64,000 bases of DNA from Lachnospiraceae bacterium (GCA_015057005.1 SVFF01000005.1:62001-126000); one strand, 5' to 3'. Shown: positions 8,868-17,368, numbered from the stretch's first letter. Notes: generated from the letters alone by a model not told the origin. Numbers and translations: made by a program.

Positions 8868-10187
8868 ATGTATAAAGTAGTAAAGTTCGGCGGAAGTTCT
8901 CTGGCAAGTGCAGAACAGTTTCGCAAGGTAGGAGATATCGTCCGGGCTGATGATGCAAGAAGATTTGTGGTTCCGTCCGCACCCGGTAAGCGTTTTTCCG
9001 CAGACACCAAGGTCACCGATATGCTTTATGGGTGTTATGCCTTGGCAGAAGCGGGCAAGGAGTTCGGGACAGAACTGAGAGCGATCCAGGGAAGATATTG
9101 GGAGATCGTGGAAGGTCTGGGCGTTCAGCTGGATATCAACAAAGAATTTGAAGTGATCAAGAACAATTTTGAAAATAGAGCAGGAAGCAACTATGCAGCT
9201 TCCCGCGGTGAGTATTTGAACGGCCTGATCATGGCTGCATATCTGGGCTATGAGTTTATCGATGCTGCAGAAGTGATCTTCTTTGATGAGAATGGAGAAT
9301 TTGACGCAGACAAGACCCAGAAGGTGCTTTCTTCCAGACTGGAAAAGTGTCACAGTGCAGTTGTGCCCGGTTTTTACGGCTCTATGCCTGATGGTACGGT
9401 AAAGACCTTTTCCAGAGGCGGTTCCGATATCACAGGTTCCATTGTGGCAAAGGCTATCCGTGCAGATGTGTACGAGAACTGGACCGATGTGTCCGGCTTT
9501 ATGGTGGCTGATCCCAGGATCATTGACAATCCTGAGGTGATTGAGACCATTACATACAGAGAACTGAGAGAGCTTGCGTACATGGGAGCTACCGTGCTTC
9601 ATGAGGAGGCAATCTTCCCTGTGCGTCAGCAGGGTATTCCCATCAATATCCGCAACACCAATGCTCCGGATGACAATGGTACCTGGATCGTGGAGAGTAC
9701 CTGTCAGAAGTCCAAGTACGTGATCACCGGTATCGCCGGCAAGAAGGGCTTCTGTTCCATCAATATTGAAAAGGACAGAATGAATTCCGAGATCGGTTTT
9801 GGCAGAAAAGTACTGCAGGCTTTTGAGGAGAACGGTATTTCCTTCGAGCATGTGCCCTCCGGTATCGACACTATGACTGTGTTTGTGCATCAGGATGAGT
9901 TTATGCACAAGGAGCAGAAGGTGGTGGCAGGACTTCACAGATACACCAATCCCGATACCATCGATATTGAGTCTGATCTGGCTTTGATCGCTGTTGTAGG
10001 ACGTGGTATGAAGTCCACAAGAGGTACTGCAGGCAGAATCTTCTCTGCGCTGGCTCACAATAATGTCAACGTAAAGATGATCGACCAGGGTTCCTCTGAG
10101 TTAAATATCATCATCGGTGTGGAAAACGATGATTTTGAGGTTGCCATCAGGGCGATTTACGATATTTTCGTGGTGACCAAGCTGTAA
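8868..10187 (+). CDS. lysC: Aspartate kinase
   Basis: A 439-residue monofunctional aspartokinase that phosphorylates L-aspartate, the first step to lysine, threonine and methionine. The start is supported by a GAGGAG site. The amino-acid kinase fold covers residues about 3-290 ('VVKFGGSSLA', 'GRGGSDITGSIVAKA' near 185, 'VADPRII'), followed by two ACT domains at about 300-439 that normally bind the feedback inhibitor ('SEIGFGRKVLQAFEENGISFEHV'; 'RGMKSTRGTAGRIFSAL'). It closes the operon, with a terminator directly after. Confidence 0.95.
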   Translation: MYKVVKFGGSSLASAEQFRKVGDIVRADDARRFVVPSAPGKRFSADTKVTDMLYGCYALAEAGKEFGTELRAIQGRYWEIVEGLGVQLDINKEFEVIKNNFENRAGSNYAASRGEYLNGLIMAAYLGYEFIDAAEVIFFDENGEFDADKTQKVLSSRLEKCHSAVVPGFYGSMPDGTVKTFSRGGSDITGSIVAKAIRADVYENWTDVSGFMVADPRIIDNPEVIETITYRELRELAYMGATVLHEEAIFPVRQQGIPINIRNTNAPDDNGTWIVESTCQKSKYVITGIAGKKGFCSINIEKDRMNSEIGFGRKVLQAFEENGISFEHVPSGIDTMTVFVHQDEFMHKEQKVVAGLHRYTNPDTIDIESDLALIAVVGRGMKSTRGTAGRIFSALAHNNVNVKMIDQGSSELNIIIGVENDDFEVAIRAIYDIFVVTKL

Positions 10188-10214
10188 TTCAATAAAGAGA
10201 AACAAAAGGTTGTG

Positions 10215-10252
10215 AAAGACAGTACAGCTGGATGGCCGTGCTGTCTTTGTTT
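10215..10252 (+). terminator. Rho-independent terminator after lysC
   Basis: AAAGACAGTAC (10215-10225) pairs with GTGCTGTCTTT (10238-10248) in an 11-bp stem with one G-U, loop of 12 bases, followed by a T-rich tail. It lies 28 bases after the lysC stop. Confidence 0.75.
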
Positions 10253-10333
10253 CGCTTTATGAAAAGAGCTTGTCATAGGAACATTTGAAAAATTTTGTGT
10301 TATACAATAAAGAAAAAAGGAAGGTAATCAATT

Positions 10334-11515
10334 ATGCCCCAGTTAAGTACCCGCGTACAGAAATTTACTGATTCCGTCATCCGCCGTATGACAAGAATCA
10401 GTGACGAATACGGAGCAATCAATCTTTCCCAGGGATTCCCGGATTTTGATCCTCCCAAGGAGATTTTGGACACCCTTGCAAAAGTAGCCTACGAAGGCCC
10501 TCATCAGTATCCTATCACCTTTGGTGCGGAGAATTTCAGAGAGGCTCTGGCCAGAAAACAGGCCAAGGCCATCGGCAGAGAAATTGATCCTGAGACCCAG
10601 ATCGTTGTGACCTGCGGCGGTACAGAGGCTATGATGGCAGCTATGATGACTATCTGCAACCCCGGCGACAAGGTCATGGTATTTTCTCCTTTTTACGAGA
10701 ACTATGGCGCTGATGCCATTTTGTCCGGCGCAGAGCCTATTTATATTCCGCTGGTGCCCCCCAACTATGATTTTGATTTAAATCTGGTAGAAGAGGGCTT
10801 TAAGCAGGGCGCCAAGGCCATCATCATCTGTAATCCTTCCAACCCCTGCGGTAAAGTGTTCTCCGAAGAAGAGCTGACTGCTATCGGTGAACTGGTGAAA
10901 AAATATGATGCTTTTGCAGTAACGGATGAAGTGTATGAGCATATGGTATACGCTCCCAACCATCACACCTGCATGGCTTCCCTGCCCGGTATGTTTGAGC
11001 ATACTATCACCTGCAACTCCTTATCCAAGACTTACTCCATCACCGGTTGGAGACTGGGCTACCTGATCGGACCTGAAGAAGTGATCGAAGGCGCCAAGAA
11101 GGTACACGATTTCCTGACTGTAGGTGCGGCTGCACCCCTTCAGGAGGCGGCTACCGTGGGCTTGAATTTCCCGGATTCTTATTATGAAGAGCTCCTGGAG
11201 ACTTACACAGAGAAGCGTCAGTATTTCCTGGACGGTCTGGACAGCGTAGGGCTTAAGCACAATGTGCCCCAGGGTACTTATTTTGTGCTGGTAGACATTC
11301 AGGAATTCCTGGATCTGCCCCGGTTTGCAGGTTATACCGATCTGGAATTCTGTGAGTGGATGATCAAGAATGTGGGAGTAGCGGCAGTGCCCGGTTCCAG
11401 CTTCTTTAAGGAAGATGTGAATCATCTGATCCGTCTGCATTTCGCCAGAAAGAAGGAAACCATTGATGAAGCAATCAAACGTCTCGGAAAAATAAAGGAA
11501 TTGGTAAAATGTTAA
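10334..11515 (+). CDS. Class I/II PLP-dependent aminotransferase
   Basis: A 393-residue fold-type I aminotransferase. The N-terminal 'INLSQGFPDFDPP', the PLP-phosphate region 'TCGGTEAMMAAM', the substrate/PLP aspartate segment 'NPSNPCGKVFS' and the Schiff-base lysine in 'NSLSKTYSITGWRLGY' (about residue 235) are all present, as is a C-terminal 'IRLHFARK' arginine that binds the substrate carboxylate. It belongs with aspartate, methionine or aromatic aminotransferases; the exact amino donor cannot be told. Start ATG 10334 follows AAAAGGAAGG. The next gene starts inside its last codons, a 7-base overlap, so the two are translationally coupled. Confidence 0.9.
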   Translation: MPQLSTRVQKFTDSVIRRMTRISDEYGAINLSQGFPDFDPPKEILDTLAKVAYEGPHQYPITFGAENFREALARKQAKAIGREIDPETQIVVTCGGTEAMMAAMMTICNPGDKVMVFSPFYENYGADAILSGAEPIYIPLVPPNYDFDLNLVEEGFKQGAKAIIICNPSNPCGKVFSEEELTAIGELVKKYDAFAVTDEVYEHMVYAPNHHTCMASLPGMFEHTITCNSLSKTYSITGWRLGYLIGPEEVIEGAKKVHDFLTVGAAAPLQEAATVGLNFPDSYYEELLETYTEKRQYFLDGLDSVGLKHNVPQGTYFVLVDIQEFLDLPRFAGYTDLEFCEWMIKNVGVAAVPGSSFFKEDVNHLIRLHFARKKETIDEAIKRLGKIKELVKC

Positions 11516-12582
11516 ATCAGAATGTTTTTTACTGCGGCTATTCGGTGACGGAGAACGGCTATGAGAAGGTGTCTGAGATCTGTGGTGTCTATGGTAAAAG
11601 AGCGCTTCTGATCGGTGGCGAAAAGGGTCTGGCAGCCGGACGCGGCAAACTGCTGCAGGCACTGGAGGACTCCGGCATTGAAGTGGCAGATACTGTGTTG
11701 TTCGGCAAGGAATGTACGTATGAAACGATCCGCAAACTGGACGAGCATGCCAGGCATCTGTCTGTGGACATGATCTTCGGAATGGGCGGCGGAAAGGCCC
11801 TGGATACGGCAAAGGGTGTTGCTAACGATTTAAAGCTTCCCATTTTTACATTCCCCACCATCGCAGCTACCTGTGCAGCTACCACGGCGCTGTCTGTGGT
11901 GTACCGCGAGGACGGCAGCTTTGAAGAGTTCTATTACTATGACAGACCGGCATACCACTGTTTTATCGATCTGTCCATTATCGCCAATGCCCCTGACCGG
12001 TATTTGCAGGCAGGCATGGGTGATACCATCGGAAAATTTTTTGAATGTCACTTCTCCGCGAGAGGAGATAAGCTGGCGCATGCTTCGGCACTGGGACGGG
12101 AAATCAGCAATATGTGCTATGCTCCCCTGTATGAGCATGGTGTGCAGGCTCTTGCAGATTGTAAGGCCCATCGCATCAGTGAGGACCTGAAGGAAGCAGT
12201 ACTTGCCAATATTGTGAGCACAGGCCTTGTGTCTTTGATGGTGCTTGACGATTATAACTGTGCCATTGCCCATTCGGTATATTATGGCCTGGTGCTGGTG
12301 CCCGGCTACGAGGAGGACAATCTTCACGGCAACGGTGTGGCATATGGTGTGCTGGTGCAGCTGGCAGTGGACAATGATCTGGAGGAAGCAAGGAAATTAA
12401 AGGGCTTCCTGCAAAAGCTTGGTATCCGTACCACCCTGCAGGAGATGCATATCCCGCTGGACAGAGCATATCTGCAGGCGATGCTGACGGAAACGGTGAC
12501 AGGACCGGACATGGAGCATATCCCTTATCCTGTTACGGAAGAGATGATCTTCGAGGCCATGAAGGTCGTAGAAAATTTATAG
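11509..12582 (+). CDS. Iron-containing alcohol dehydrogenase family protein, glycerol-dehydrogenase-like
   Basis: A 357-residue member of the group III, metal-dependent dehydroquinate-synthase-like dehydrogenases. 'DMIFGMGGGKALDTAKGVA' is the NAD-binding glycine-rich segment, and the metal ligands are the Asp in 'AGMGDTIGKFFE' and the histidines in 'CAIAHSVYYG' and 'DNLHGNGVAYG'. Homologues oxidise glycerol, 1-propanol or other small polyols or alcohols; the substrate here is unknown. It overlaps the aminotransferase by 7 bases and is followed by a YjiH-like membrane protein 10 bases downstream, so an aldehyde or hydroxy-acid product of transamination is one possible link (inference). Confidence 0.85.
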   Translation: MLNQNVFYCGYSVTENGYEKVSEICGVYGKRALLIGGEKGLAAGRGKLLQALEDSGIEVADTVLFGKECTYETIRKLDEHARHLSVDMIFGMGGGKALDTAKGVANDLKLPIFTFPTIAATCAATTALSVVYREDGSFEEFYYYDRPAYHCFIDLSIIANAPDRYLQAGMGDTIGKFFECHFSARGDKLAHASALGREISNMCYAPLYEHGVQALADCKAHRISEDLKEAVLANIVSTGLVSLMVLDDYNCAIAHSVYYGLVLVPGYEEDNLHGNGVAYGVLVQLAVDNDLEEARKLKGFLQKLGIRTTLQEMHIPLDRAYLQAMLTETVTGPDMEHIPYPVTEEMIFEAMKVVENL

Positions 12583-12592
12583 GAGAACCAAT

Positions 12593-13936
12593 ATGGAAAA
12601 AACAAAAGTAAACAAAAAGAATTTGCTGAAATTTATTCTGGGATCAGCCTTTGGTGTATTCATGTTCATGATTCCCATTCCCCAGGGAGAGGCCTTTACC
12701 ACGCCCCTTGACTATCTGAAGGGCTTCATTTCCAATCTGTTTGGGGGAAGTCTGACTTACATCCTGCTGACCCTGATGATTGTTTCTGCAGTGATCAGCA
12801 CTTATGATTATTTCTGTAAGCCTGCCTGGATCCGTAACAATCATTATCTGAAAAAAGGATTTTCTACCACACCTTTTTACCTGATCTCCAAGATCATCGG
12901 TGCAGTTGTGGCTGCCATGGTTGTATTGGGATTCGGCCCTGAGTTCATCACTTCTGTTGATACCGGTGCTACAATGGTGGGCTTAGGCGAGACACTGATC
13001 TGTATCGTTATCAGCTTCAGCTTTATTCTGCCTTTCCTGACTGACTGTGGTGTTATGGAGTTCTTGGGAGTTATTGCAAGACCTGTTGTACGTCCCCTGT
13101 TCGGTGTACCCGGAAGAGCTTCCGTTGACCTGATCGCGTCCTGGTTCGGTGCATCCAATGCTGCAGTTATCCTGACCAGAGAGCAGTATATGAAGGGCTT
13201 CTATACTAAGAGAGAAGCAGCATACATCATGACCAACTTCTCCCTGGTGTCCATTCCTTTCTGTCTGCTGATTGCCGATACCGTGGGAATTGCAAATCTT
13301 TTCCCCGGATTTTACCTGAGTATTTGTATCGTGGGTATTATTCTGGCTGTAATCTGCCGCAGGATTCCCCCTCTCAGCACACTGCCTGATACCTATCAGG
13401 AGAAGACCGGTAAACAGATCAGTGAAGATGTACCTGAAAATGTAAAGACTTTTCAGTATGCTGTTTCTGCAGGCTGCGAGAGAGCCTCTGTATTTACCGC
13501 AAAAAATGTTATTTCCGGCGGTATGGAAGTGGTAATGGGTATGCTTTTCGATTTGATTCCCGTCGTACTTTCCTGGGGAACCGTAGCACTTATCATTGCT
13601 ACCTACACCCCTGTATTTGATTGGGTATCTTACCCCATGGGACTGTATCTGCAGCTATTGGGCGTGGAAGAAGCCTTTGCGGTAGCGCCCGCTACATTGA
13701 TCGGTTTTACAGATATGTTCATTCCCGCGCTGCTGATCACCGGTATTACATCTGTAAAGACCAAGTTCATTATCGGCGCGCTTTCCCTGGTTCAGATCAT
13801 TTACCTGACCGAGGTTGGTGCCATTGCCATCAAGAGTGAAGTGCCTCTAAATTTCTGGAGACTTCTGGTAATCTTCCTGGAGAGAACCATTATTGCCATT
13901 CCTCTGTTGGTGCTGCTGGCAAATGTGTTTGTATAG
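12593..13936 (+). CDS. YjiH-like nucleoside-recognition (Gate) domain membrane protein
   Basis: A 447-residue polytopic membrane protein with about 10-11 hydrophobic helices. Its two Gate/nucleoside-recognition repeats are visible around 'SFILPFLTDCGVMEFLGVIARPVVRPLFGVPGRASVDLIASWFG' (about residues 138-180) and 'YPMGLYLQLLGVEEAFAVAPATLIGFTDMFIP' (about 345-380). YjiH homologues are widespread and have no settled substrate; transport of a small molecule is likely. AGGAGA precedes the ATG. It is third in the aminotransferase-dehydrogenase operon and is followed by a strong terminator. Confidence 0.8.
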   Translation: MEKTKVNKKNLLKFILGSAFGVFMFMIPIPQGEAFTTPLDYLKGFISNLFGGSLTYILLTLMIVSAVISTYDYFCKPAWIRNNHYLKKGFSTTPFYLISKIIGAVVAAMVVLGFGPEFITSVDTGATMVGLGETLICIVISFSFILPFLTDCGVMEFLGVIARPVVRPLFGVPGRASVDLIASWFGASNAAVILTREQYMKGFYTKREAAYIMTNFSLVSIPFCLLIADTVGIANLFPGFYLSICIVGIILAVICRRIPPLSTLPDTYQEKTGKQISEDVPENVKTFQYAVSAGCERASVFTAKNVISGGMEVVMGMLFDLIPVVLSWGTVALIIATYTPVFDWVSYPMGLYLQLLGVEEAFAVAPATLIGFTDMFIPALLITGITSVKTKFIIGALSLVQIIYLTEVGAIAIKSEVPLNFWRLLVIFLERTIIAIPLLVLLANVFV

Positions 13937-13965
13937 GATTAAAGTTTAAAAGTGCTTACAAAGAG

Positions 13966-13999
13966 CCCTGTCCGTATTTGGTTGCGGACGGGGTTTTTC
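13966..13999 (+). terminator. Rho-independent terminator after the yjiH-like gene
   Basis: CCCTGTCCG (13966-13974) pairs with CGGACGGGG (13985-13993), one G-U, followed directly by TTTTT. It ends the aminotransferase operon. Confidence 0.85.
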
Positions 14000-14104
14000 T
14001 TTCCTGCAAGGCCAAAATCCTCCGGGAGGATGCGCAGCCGGCGGAGAAGAGGTTTACTCTTTGGGTACCGCTTGCGCGCGGTGAGTCCGCTTGCGGACGC
14101 TTTG
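14000..14104. repeat. GC-rich intergenic block with short palindromes, possible dispersed repeat
   Basis: Between the terminator and the A-rich region lies a GC-rich stretch with several small perfect palindromes: ATCCTCC/GGAGGAT at 14017-14031, and GTCCGC/GCGGAC at 14085-14098. An 82-codon frame crosses it but has no credible ribosome binding site and is arginine- and proline-rich, so I do not call it a gene. Such blocks look like repeat-derived intergenic DNA; a genome-wide copy count is needed to decide. Confidence 0.35.
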
Positions 14105-14284
14105 AACAATTGTAAAATTGGACATCGGGGCGATAATGTGAAAGGGGGGGGCTGTATGAGTGCAGGAGAAGTGAATGTACGATGGGAAATATTCAGATAA
14201 TTCAAGCAAAAAGCGCGAAGAAATGGATTGTTTTGCTTGGGAGAATAAATAATAAAAAAATATAAAAATAATTTTGAAAATGTG

Positions 14285-14312
14285 TTGACAAATCAAAACT
14301 GTGTGCTATAAT
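14285..14312 (+). promoter_or_regulatory. Near-consensus promoter of A-rich unit 1
   Basis: TTGACA (14285-14290), 16 bases, TATAAT (14307-14312): a perfect match to both housekeeping boxes. The same arrangement with the same spacing recurs 835 bases downstream in front of unit 2. Confidence 0.85.
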
Positions 14313-14318
14313 AAAATC

Positions 14319-14868
14319 AACAACAGAGAAACAGACAAAAACGACAGTAACAAAAGTCGTAAAGGAATTAAAATCTATAGAAAGAGAGGTATAGTCCAAC
14401 CAAAACTTAAGCCTAACCCCAAAAACTTCTTCCATCATTAAAAATTGAATAAAGAAGTATAAGTTTAAAAGCATAAGCTGAAAACTTAAAAACAAAAAAC
14501 TGTCGAGTACACAGAAAAGAAAAAGTAGCGGATAAAAGAAAACGACTATAAAAAGGCGGATGCATTAAAAAGAAAATGCTGAAAGAGTAAGCTAAAAAAT
14601 AAGCTGAACAAAGGTAAGCTCCAAAGGCAAACCCTAAGAGTAAGCAAATGCATAAATGATTAAATAGAATCTAAGATGCAAAAAAAGAAGATGTGTAAGC
14701 TTAAAGAAAAGGTCAAACGTTACAGTATTAAGAAAATACAAAAGGTGGAAAGAAAAGAAAAAGTTGGAAGAAAGTAAAAAGAAATGACAATTGAAGAAAG
14801 AGAGGATGGACCATTGGAAATCCACGCTTAAGAGGGCGTATTGATTAAAAAAATTAATCGATACGCCC
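14319..14868 (+). ncRNA. Candidate long A-rich non-coding RNA, copy 1
   Basis: About 550 bases downstream of a consensus promoter with no plausible coding frame on either strand. The top strand is strikingly rich in A and poor in T. A small hairpin CGAC/GTCG (14342-14345 with 14356-14359) lies near the 5' end, a CTTCTT.../...AAGAAG pair follows, and TAAGC recurs about eight times between 14408 and 14700. The last 75 bases are almost identical to copy 2, ending in GGGCGTATTGATTAA/TTAATCGATACGCCC (14834-14868), a 15-bp stem with one G-U and an AAAAA loop. No T-run follows, so the hairpin may be an RNA end structure rather than a classical terminator. Identity to a known large RNA family (for example ROOL) was considered but cannot be tested here. 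Confidence 0.6.
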
Positions 14869-15119
14869 TGATTCATTGTCCGACGCGAAATGGCATCTTT
14901 CCTCTGATACAGGATGCATCACTGACTTTTAAAGTATCCGGCGAACTGCAGTGCTCCTTGGCGAGGGCAGGCCGCGCACATCCCAATAAGTTTTTGGGTG
15001 TAAGCGCCTATAATGCAATTGAAATAGTCTGACAAAAATGTTTAAAAATCAAATAAGTTAAAAATAATAAAGATAAAACAAGAATAATGAAAATAATCCA
15101 AAAATATTACTGAAATGTG
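14869..15119. other. Spacer between the two A-rich units, no gene seen
   Basis: About 250 bases of more balanced composition. It contains a CCCAA/TTGGG-type hairpin near 14980-15000 nested in a GGCG/CGCC pair. A 63-codon frame runs through it without a ribosome binding site or recognisable product. I see no supported gene. Confidence 0.4.
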
Positions 15120-15147
15120 TTGACAAATAAAAAGTATATGTTATAAT
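15120..15147 (+). promoter_or_regulatory. Near-consensus promoter of A-rich unit 2
   Basis: TTGACA (15120-15125), 16 bases, TATAAT (15142-15147), with flanking bases (TGTGTTGACAAAT ... TATAATAAAA) matching the unit 1 promoter. Confidence 0.85.
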
Positions 15148-15153
15148 AAAACC

Positions 15154-15599
15154 AACAACAAACAAAACGACAAAAAGTCGATAAAAACAAAATCTAAGCA
15201 AAGGAGGTACGGACCACCTAACTAGCAAAGTACTACCCCAAAAACTTACTTCTTCCATTAAATAAGAAGCGGTGATCAGATCACCCCGGGATAAGAACGT
15301 TAGACATAGATTTTCAAGTACACATAAAAAGTAACAGACTTAAAACAGTAGACCAGTTGGAAAATAAAAATGCTACAACAAATGGTTTAAAAACCAATAA
15401 AACATAACCAAAAGCCAAAGCAATTATGCTCTAAAAAATCATTATTAAGTAAGTCATAGGTTACACAATAAAATGTGGAAAGAATGTAAAAAATAAAGAT
15501 GGAAGAAAGTAAAGAAACAACTTAAGAAAGAGAGGATAAACCATTGGAAATCCACGCATAAGAGGGCGTATTGATTAAAAAAACTTAATCGATACGCCC
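15154..15599 (+). ncRNA. Candidate long A-rich non-coding RNA, copy 2
   Basis: About 445 bases, homologous to copy 1 but shorter and diverged in the middle. Shared parts are the 5' CAACAACA start, the CGAC/GTCG hairpin (15168-15171 with 15177-15180), the CCCCAAAAACTT...CTTCTTCCATTAAA block, the GTGGAAAGAA and GGAAGAAAGTAAA stretches, and the 3' block from 15525 with GAGAGGAT, CCATTGGAAATCCACGC and the terminal 15-bp hairpin (15564-15599). A copy-specific GGTGATCAGATCACC palindrome lies near 15272-15286. No coding frame. Conservation is at the ends and in stems, as expected for a functional RNA rather than a decayed gene. Confidence 0.6.
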
Positions 15600-15670
15600 T
15601 AAAACATGTCTTCTTTACTTAATATTTCATAAACCTCTTTTTTTCTGTGGCAATTCTATGAAATATAGGT

Positions 15671-15676
15671 TATAAT
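15671..15676 (+). promoter_or_regulatory. Possible -10 box upstream of the GH3 gene
   Basis: TATAAT at 15671-15676 within GGTTATAATG. The -35 region 17 bases upstream reads TGGCAA, a weak match. It would give a long leader of about 320 bases containing the palindromes and tandem repeats described next. Confidence 0.35.
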
Positions 15677-15700
15677 GTGCACGAAAGCAATGAGCAGTGC

Positions 15701-15765
15701 CACAACGTAAATCCTCATTTTCGTCGGGAACTTGCTCACGTAAGAAAATGAAGGTTTACGTTGTG
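15701..15765. repeat. 65-bp imperfect palindrome
   Basis: Bases 15701-15722 and 15744-15765 are inverted copies over 22 bases with two mismatches, around a 21-base loop. A short GGGC/GCCC hairpin follows at 15769-15780. It looks like a REP- or MITE-type element, or a large RNA hairpin in the leader of the GH3 gene. No target-site duplication is obvious. Confidence 0.7.
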
Positions 15766-15783
15766 ATAGGGCGAATGCCCGTG

Positions 15784-15811
15784 ATGGAAGGGAAACTTGT
15801 TTTCCTTCCAT
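15784..15811. repeat. Inverted repeat abutting the 30-bp tandem array
   Basis: ATGGAAGGGAAA (15784-15795) pairs with TTTTCCTTCCAT (15800-15811), one G-U, with a four-base loop. It ends exactly where the tandem repeats begin. Confidence 0.6.
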
Positions 15812-15977
15812 GCACTGCGTAGTAGTGCAGAAGACAGAGTAGCACTGCGCAGAAGTGCCGGAGGCAGAGTGGCACTGCGTAGTAGTGCAGAAGACAGAGT
15901 AGCACTGCGTAGTAGTGCCGAAGGCAGATCAGCACTGCGCAGCAGGGGTGCGCCGCGCAGTAGTGCACTGCGTAACA
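15812..15977. repeat. Array of 30-bp tandem repeats carrying a GCACT/AGTGC palindrome
   Basis: Four units start at 15812, 15842, 15872 and 15902, each exactly 30 bases, followed by a degenerate fifth from 15932 and a fragment ending near 15977. Each begins GCACTGCG and contains the self-pairing GCACT...AGTGC. Units 1 and 3 are identical except at the margin. There are no unique spacers, so this is not CRISPR. The array ends about 20 bases before the GH3 start codon and would lie in its leader. Confidence 0.8.
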
Positions 15978-15995
15978 GATAGAAAGGATTTTAGC

Positions 15996-17321
15996 ATGGA
16001 TAATAAGCAACTGGACATGCAGGAGAGAAGAGAAGCAAGAAGGAAGCGCAGGCAGCGCAGCCAGATTTTGGCATATATTTTCTTGATTATAATGATAGCC
16101 GTTCTGACAGCCGGTATCGTGGCGGGTGTCAAGGTTGTGGCCGATAAACTTCAGGAAAAACAGGATGCCCAGCAAGAACAGCAGAGTGTAGTTGATGAGC
16201 TTTTGGCCACGGAGGAGACTCTTACAGTACCGGAATCTACAGAAGAGACTGTTGTGGAGCTTACGCCGGAACAGAAATTGGATGAGATCGTAAATGCCGG
16301 TATTGAGGTGATGCCTCTGGAAGATAAGGTGGCAGGATTGTTTATTGTGACACCGGAGTCCATTACAGGTGTGTCTGCAGCCGTTCAGGCAGGAGAGGGG
16401 ACCCAGAAGGCCCTGTCCCAGTATGCAGTAGGCGGAATGGTATATTTCAGTAAAAATATCCAGTCTGCAGAACAGCTGAGTGAAATGCTTGATAATACCA
16501 AGCTGTACAGTAAGTATCCCCTCTTTATAGCAGTAGACGAGGAAGGCGGTAAAGTCAGCAGGATTGCGGATGCGGAATTGGCCGGCAGGGTAGAGTCTGC
16601 TAAGACGATCGGTGAGACCGGTGACGCAGGTAATGCTTATCAGGCCGGTGTAACCATCGGAACTTATCTGGCAGAACTGGGATTTAATTTGAACTTTGCA
16701 CCGGTGGCTGATTTGGCCAATGTGGAAAACAGTGTCATGGCAGGAAGAACCTACGGATCAGATGCGGCGACAGTTTCTCCTTATGTTACATCAATGATGC
16801 AAGGACTTACTGAGCAGGGGGTAACTGCCTGTCTGAAGCATTTCCCGGGTATCGGAAGTTCCACCCAGGATACACACGACGGACTGGCGAGCACGGACAG
16901 AAGCCTGGAAGAATTTCAGGCTAATGAATTTGCAGTATTTCAGGCAGGTATTGATGCCGGAGCAGATATGATCATGGTGGGACATATGTCAGCACCTGCC
17001 CTTACAGGAGATAATACGCCCTGTTCTCTTTCCAAAGCGGTTATCACAGATATCCTCAGGGATCAGATGAATTACAAGGGAGTCATCATTTCGGATGCTT
17101 TGGATATGTCTGCTATTTCAGAATACTATTCTTCTGAGCAGGCAGCGGTTATGGCATTGAAGGCGGGCTGCGATATGCTCCTCATGCCCGAGAACTTCCA
17201 GGAAGCTTATGAGGGTGTTATTCAGGCTGTAGCGGAGGGAACTATTTCTGAGGAACGCATCAATGATTCCCTGCGCAGAATCTACCGCATCAAATATGCC
17301 GATAAGATTGCAGAAGAATAG
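15996..17321 (+). CDS. Membrane-anchored GH3 beta-N-acetylhexosaminidase-like protein
   Basis: I start at ATG 15996, which has GAAAGGA upstream; the longer frame to 15915 runs through the tandem repeat. The 441-residue product has a basic N-terminus, one membrane helix (about residues 25-45), an acidic Thr/Glu-rich stalk and a GH3 TIM barrel. The NagZ-type motif 'KHFPGIGSSTQDTHDGL' keeps the Asp-His pair of the mobile catalytic loop, and 'VIISDALDMSAIS' holds the likely nucleophile aspartate. NagZ-family enzymes release N-acetylglucosamine from peptidoglycan fragments or glycans; here the catalytic part would face outside. Monocistronic, ended by a terminator. Confidence 0.85.
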   Translation: MDNKQLDMQERREARRKRRQRSQILAYIFLIIMIAVLTAGIVAGVKVVADKLQEKQDAQQEQQSVVDELLATEETLTVPESTEETVVELTPEQKLDEIVNAGIEVMPLEDKVAGLFIVTPESITGVSAAVQAGEGTQKALSQYAVGGMVYFSKNIQSAEQLSEMLDNTKLYSKYPLFIAVDEEGGKVSRIADAELAGRVESAKTIGETGDAGNAYQAGVTIGTYLAELGFNLNFAPVADLANVENSVMAGRTYGSDAATVSPYVTSMMQGLTEQGVTACLKHFPGIGSSTQDTHDGLASTDRSLEEFQANEFAVFQAGIDAGADMIMVGHMSAPALTGDNTPCSLSKAVITDILRDQMNYKGVIISDALDMSAISEYYSSEQAAVMALKAGCDMLLMPENFQEAYEGVIQAVAEGTISEERINDSLRRIYRIKYADKIAEE

Positions 17322-17368
17322 TGAATGATAAACAGTAAATGATATACGATAAATGATATAAAATAAAT

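Noticed and set aside
8811..10058. 415-codon minus-strand frame across lysC
   Set aside because: Opposite a complete aspartate kinase gene; no start signal or family match.
13952..14200. 82-codon Arg/Pro-rich frame
   Set aside because: Starts inside the upstream terminator and covers palindromic intergenic sequence; looks repeat-derived rather than coding.
14841..15032. 63-codon frame between the two A-rich units
   Set aside because: No ribosome binding site, begins inside the terminal hairpin of unit 1 and is absent from unit 2.
15812..15977. Possible CRISPR array
   Set aside because: Units are directly adjacent 30-bp repeats with no unique spacers, and no cas genes are nearby.
15915..15995. 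Longer start for the GH3 protein
   Set aside because: The extra 27 codons are translated tandem repeat; ATG 15996 has a good ribosome binding site and a normal membrane-anchor N-terminus.
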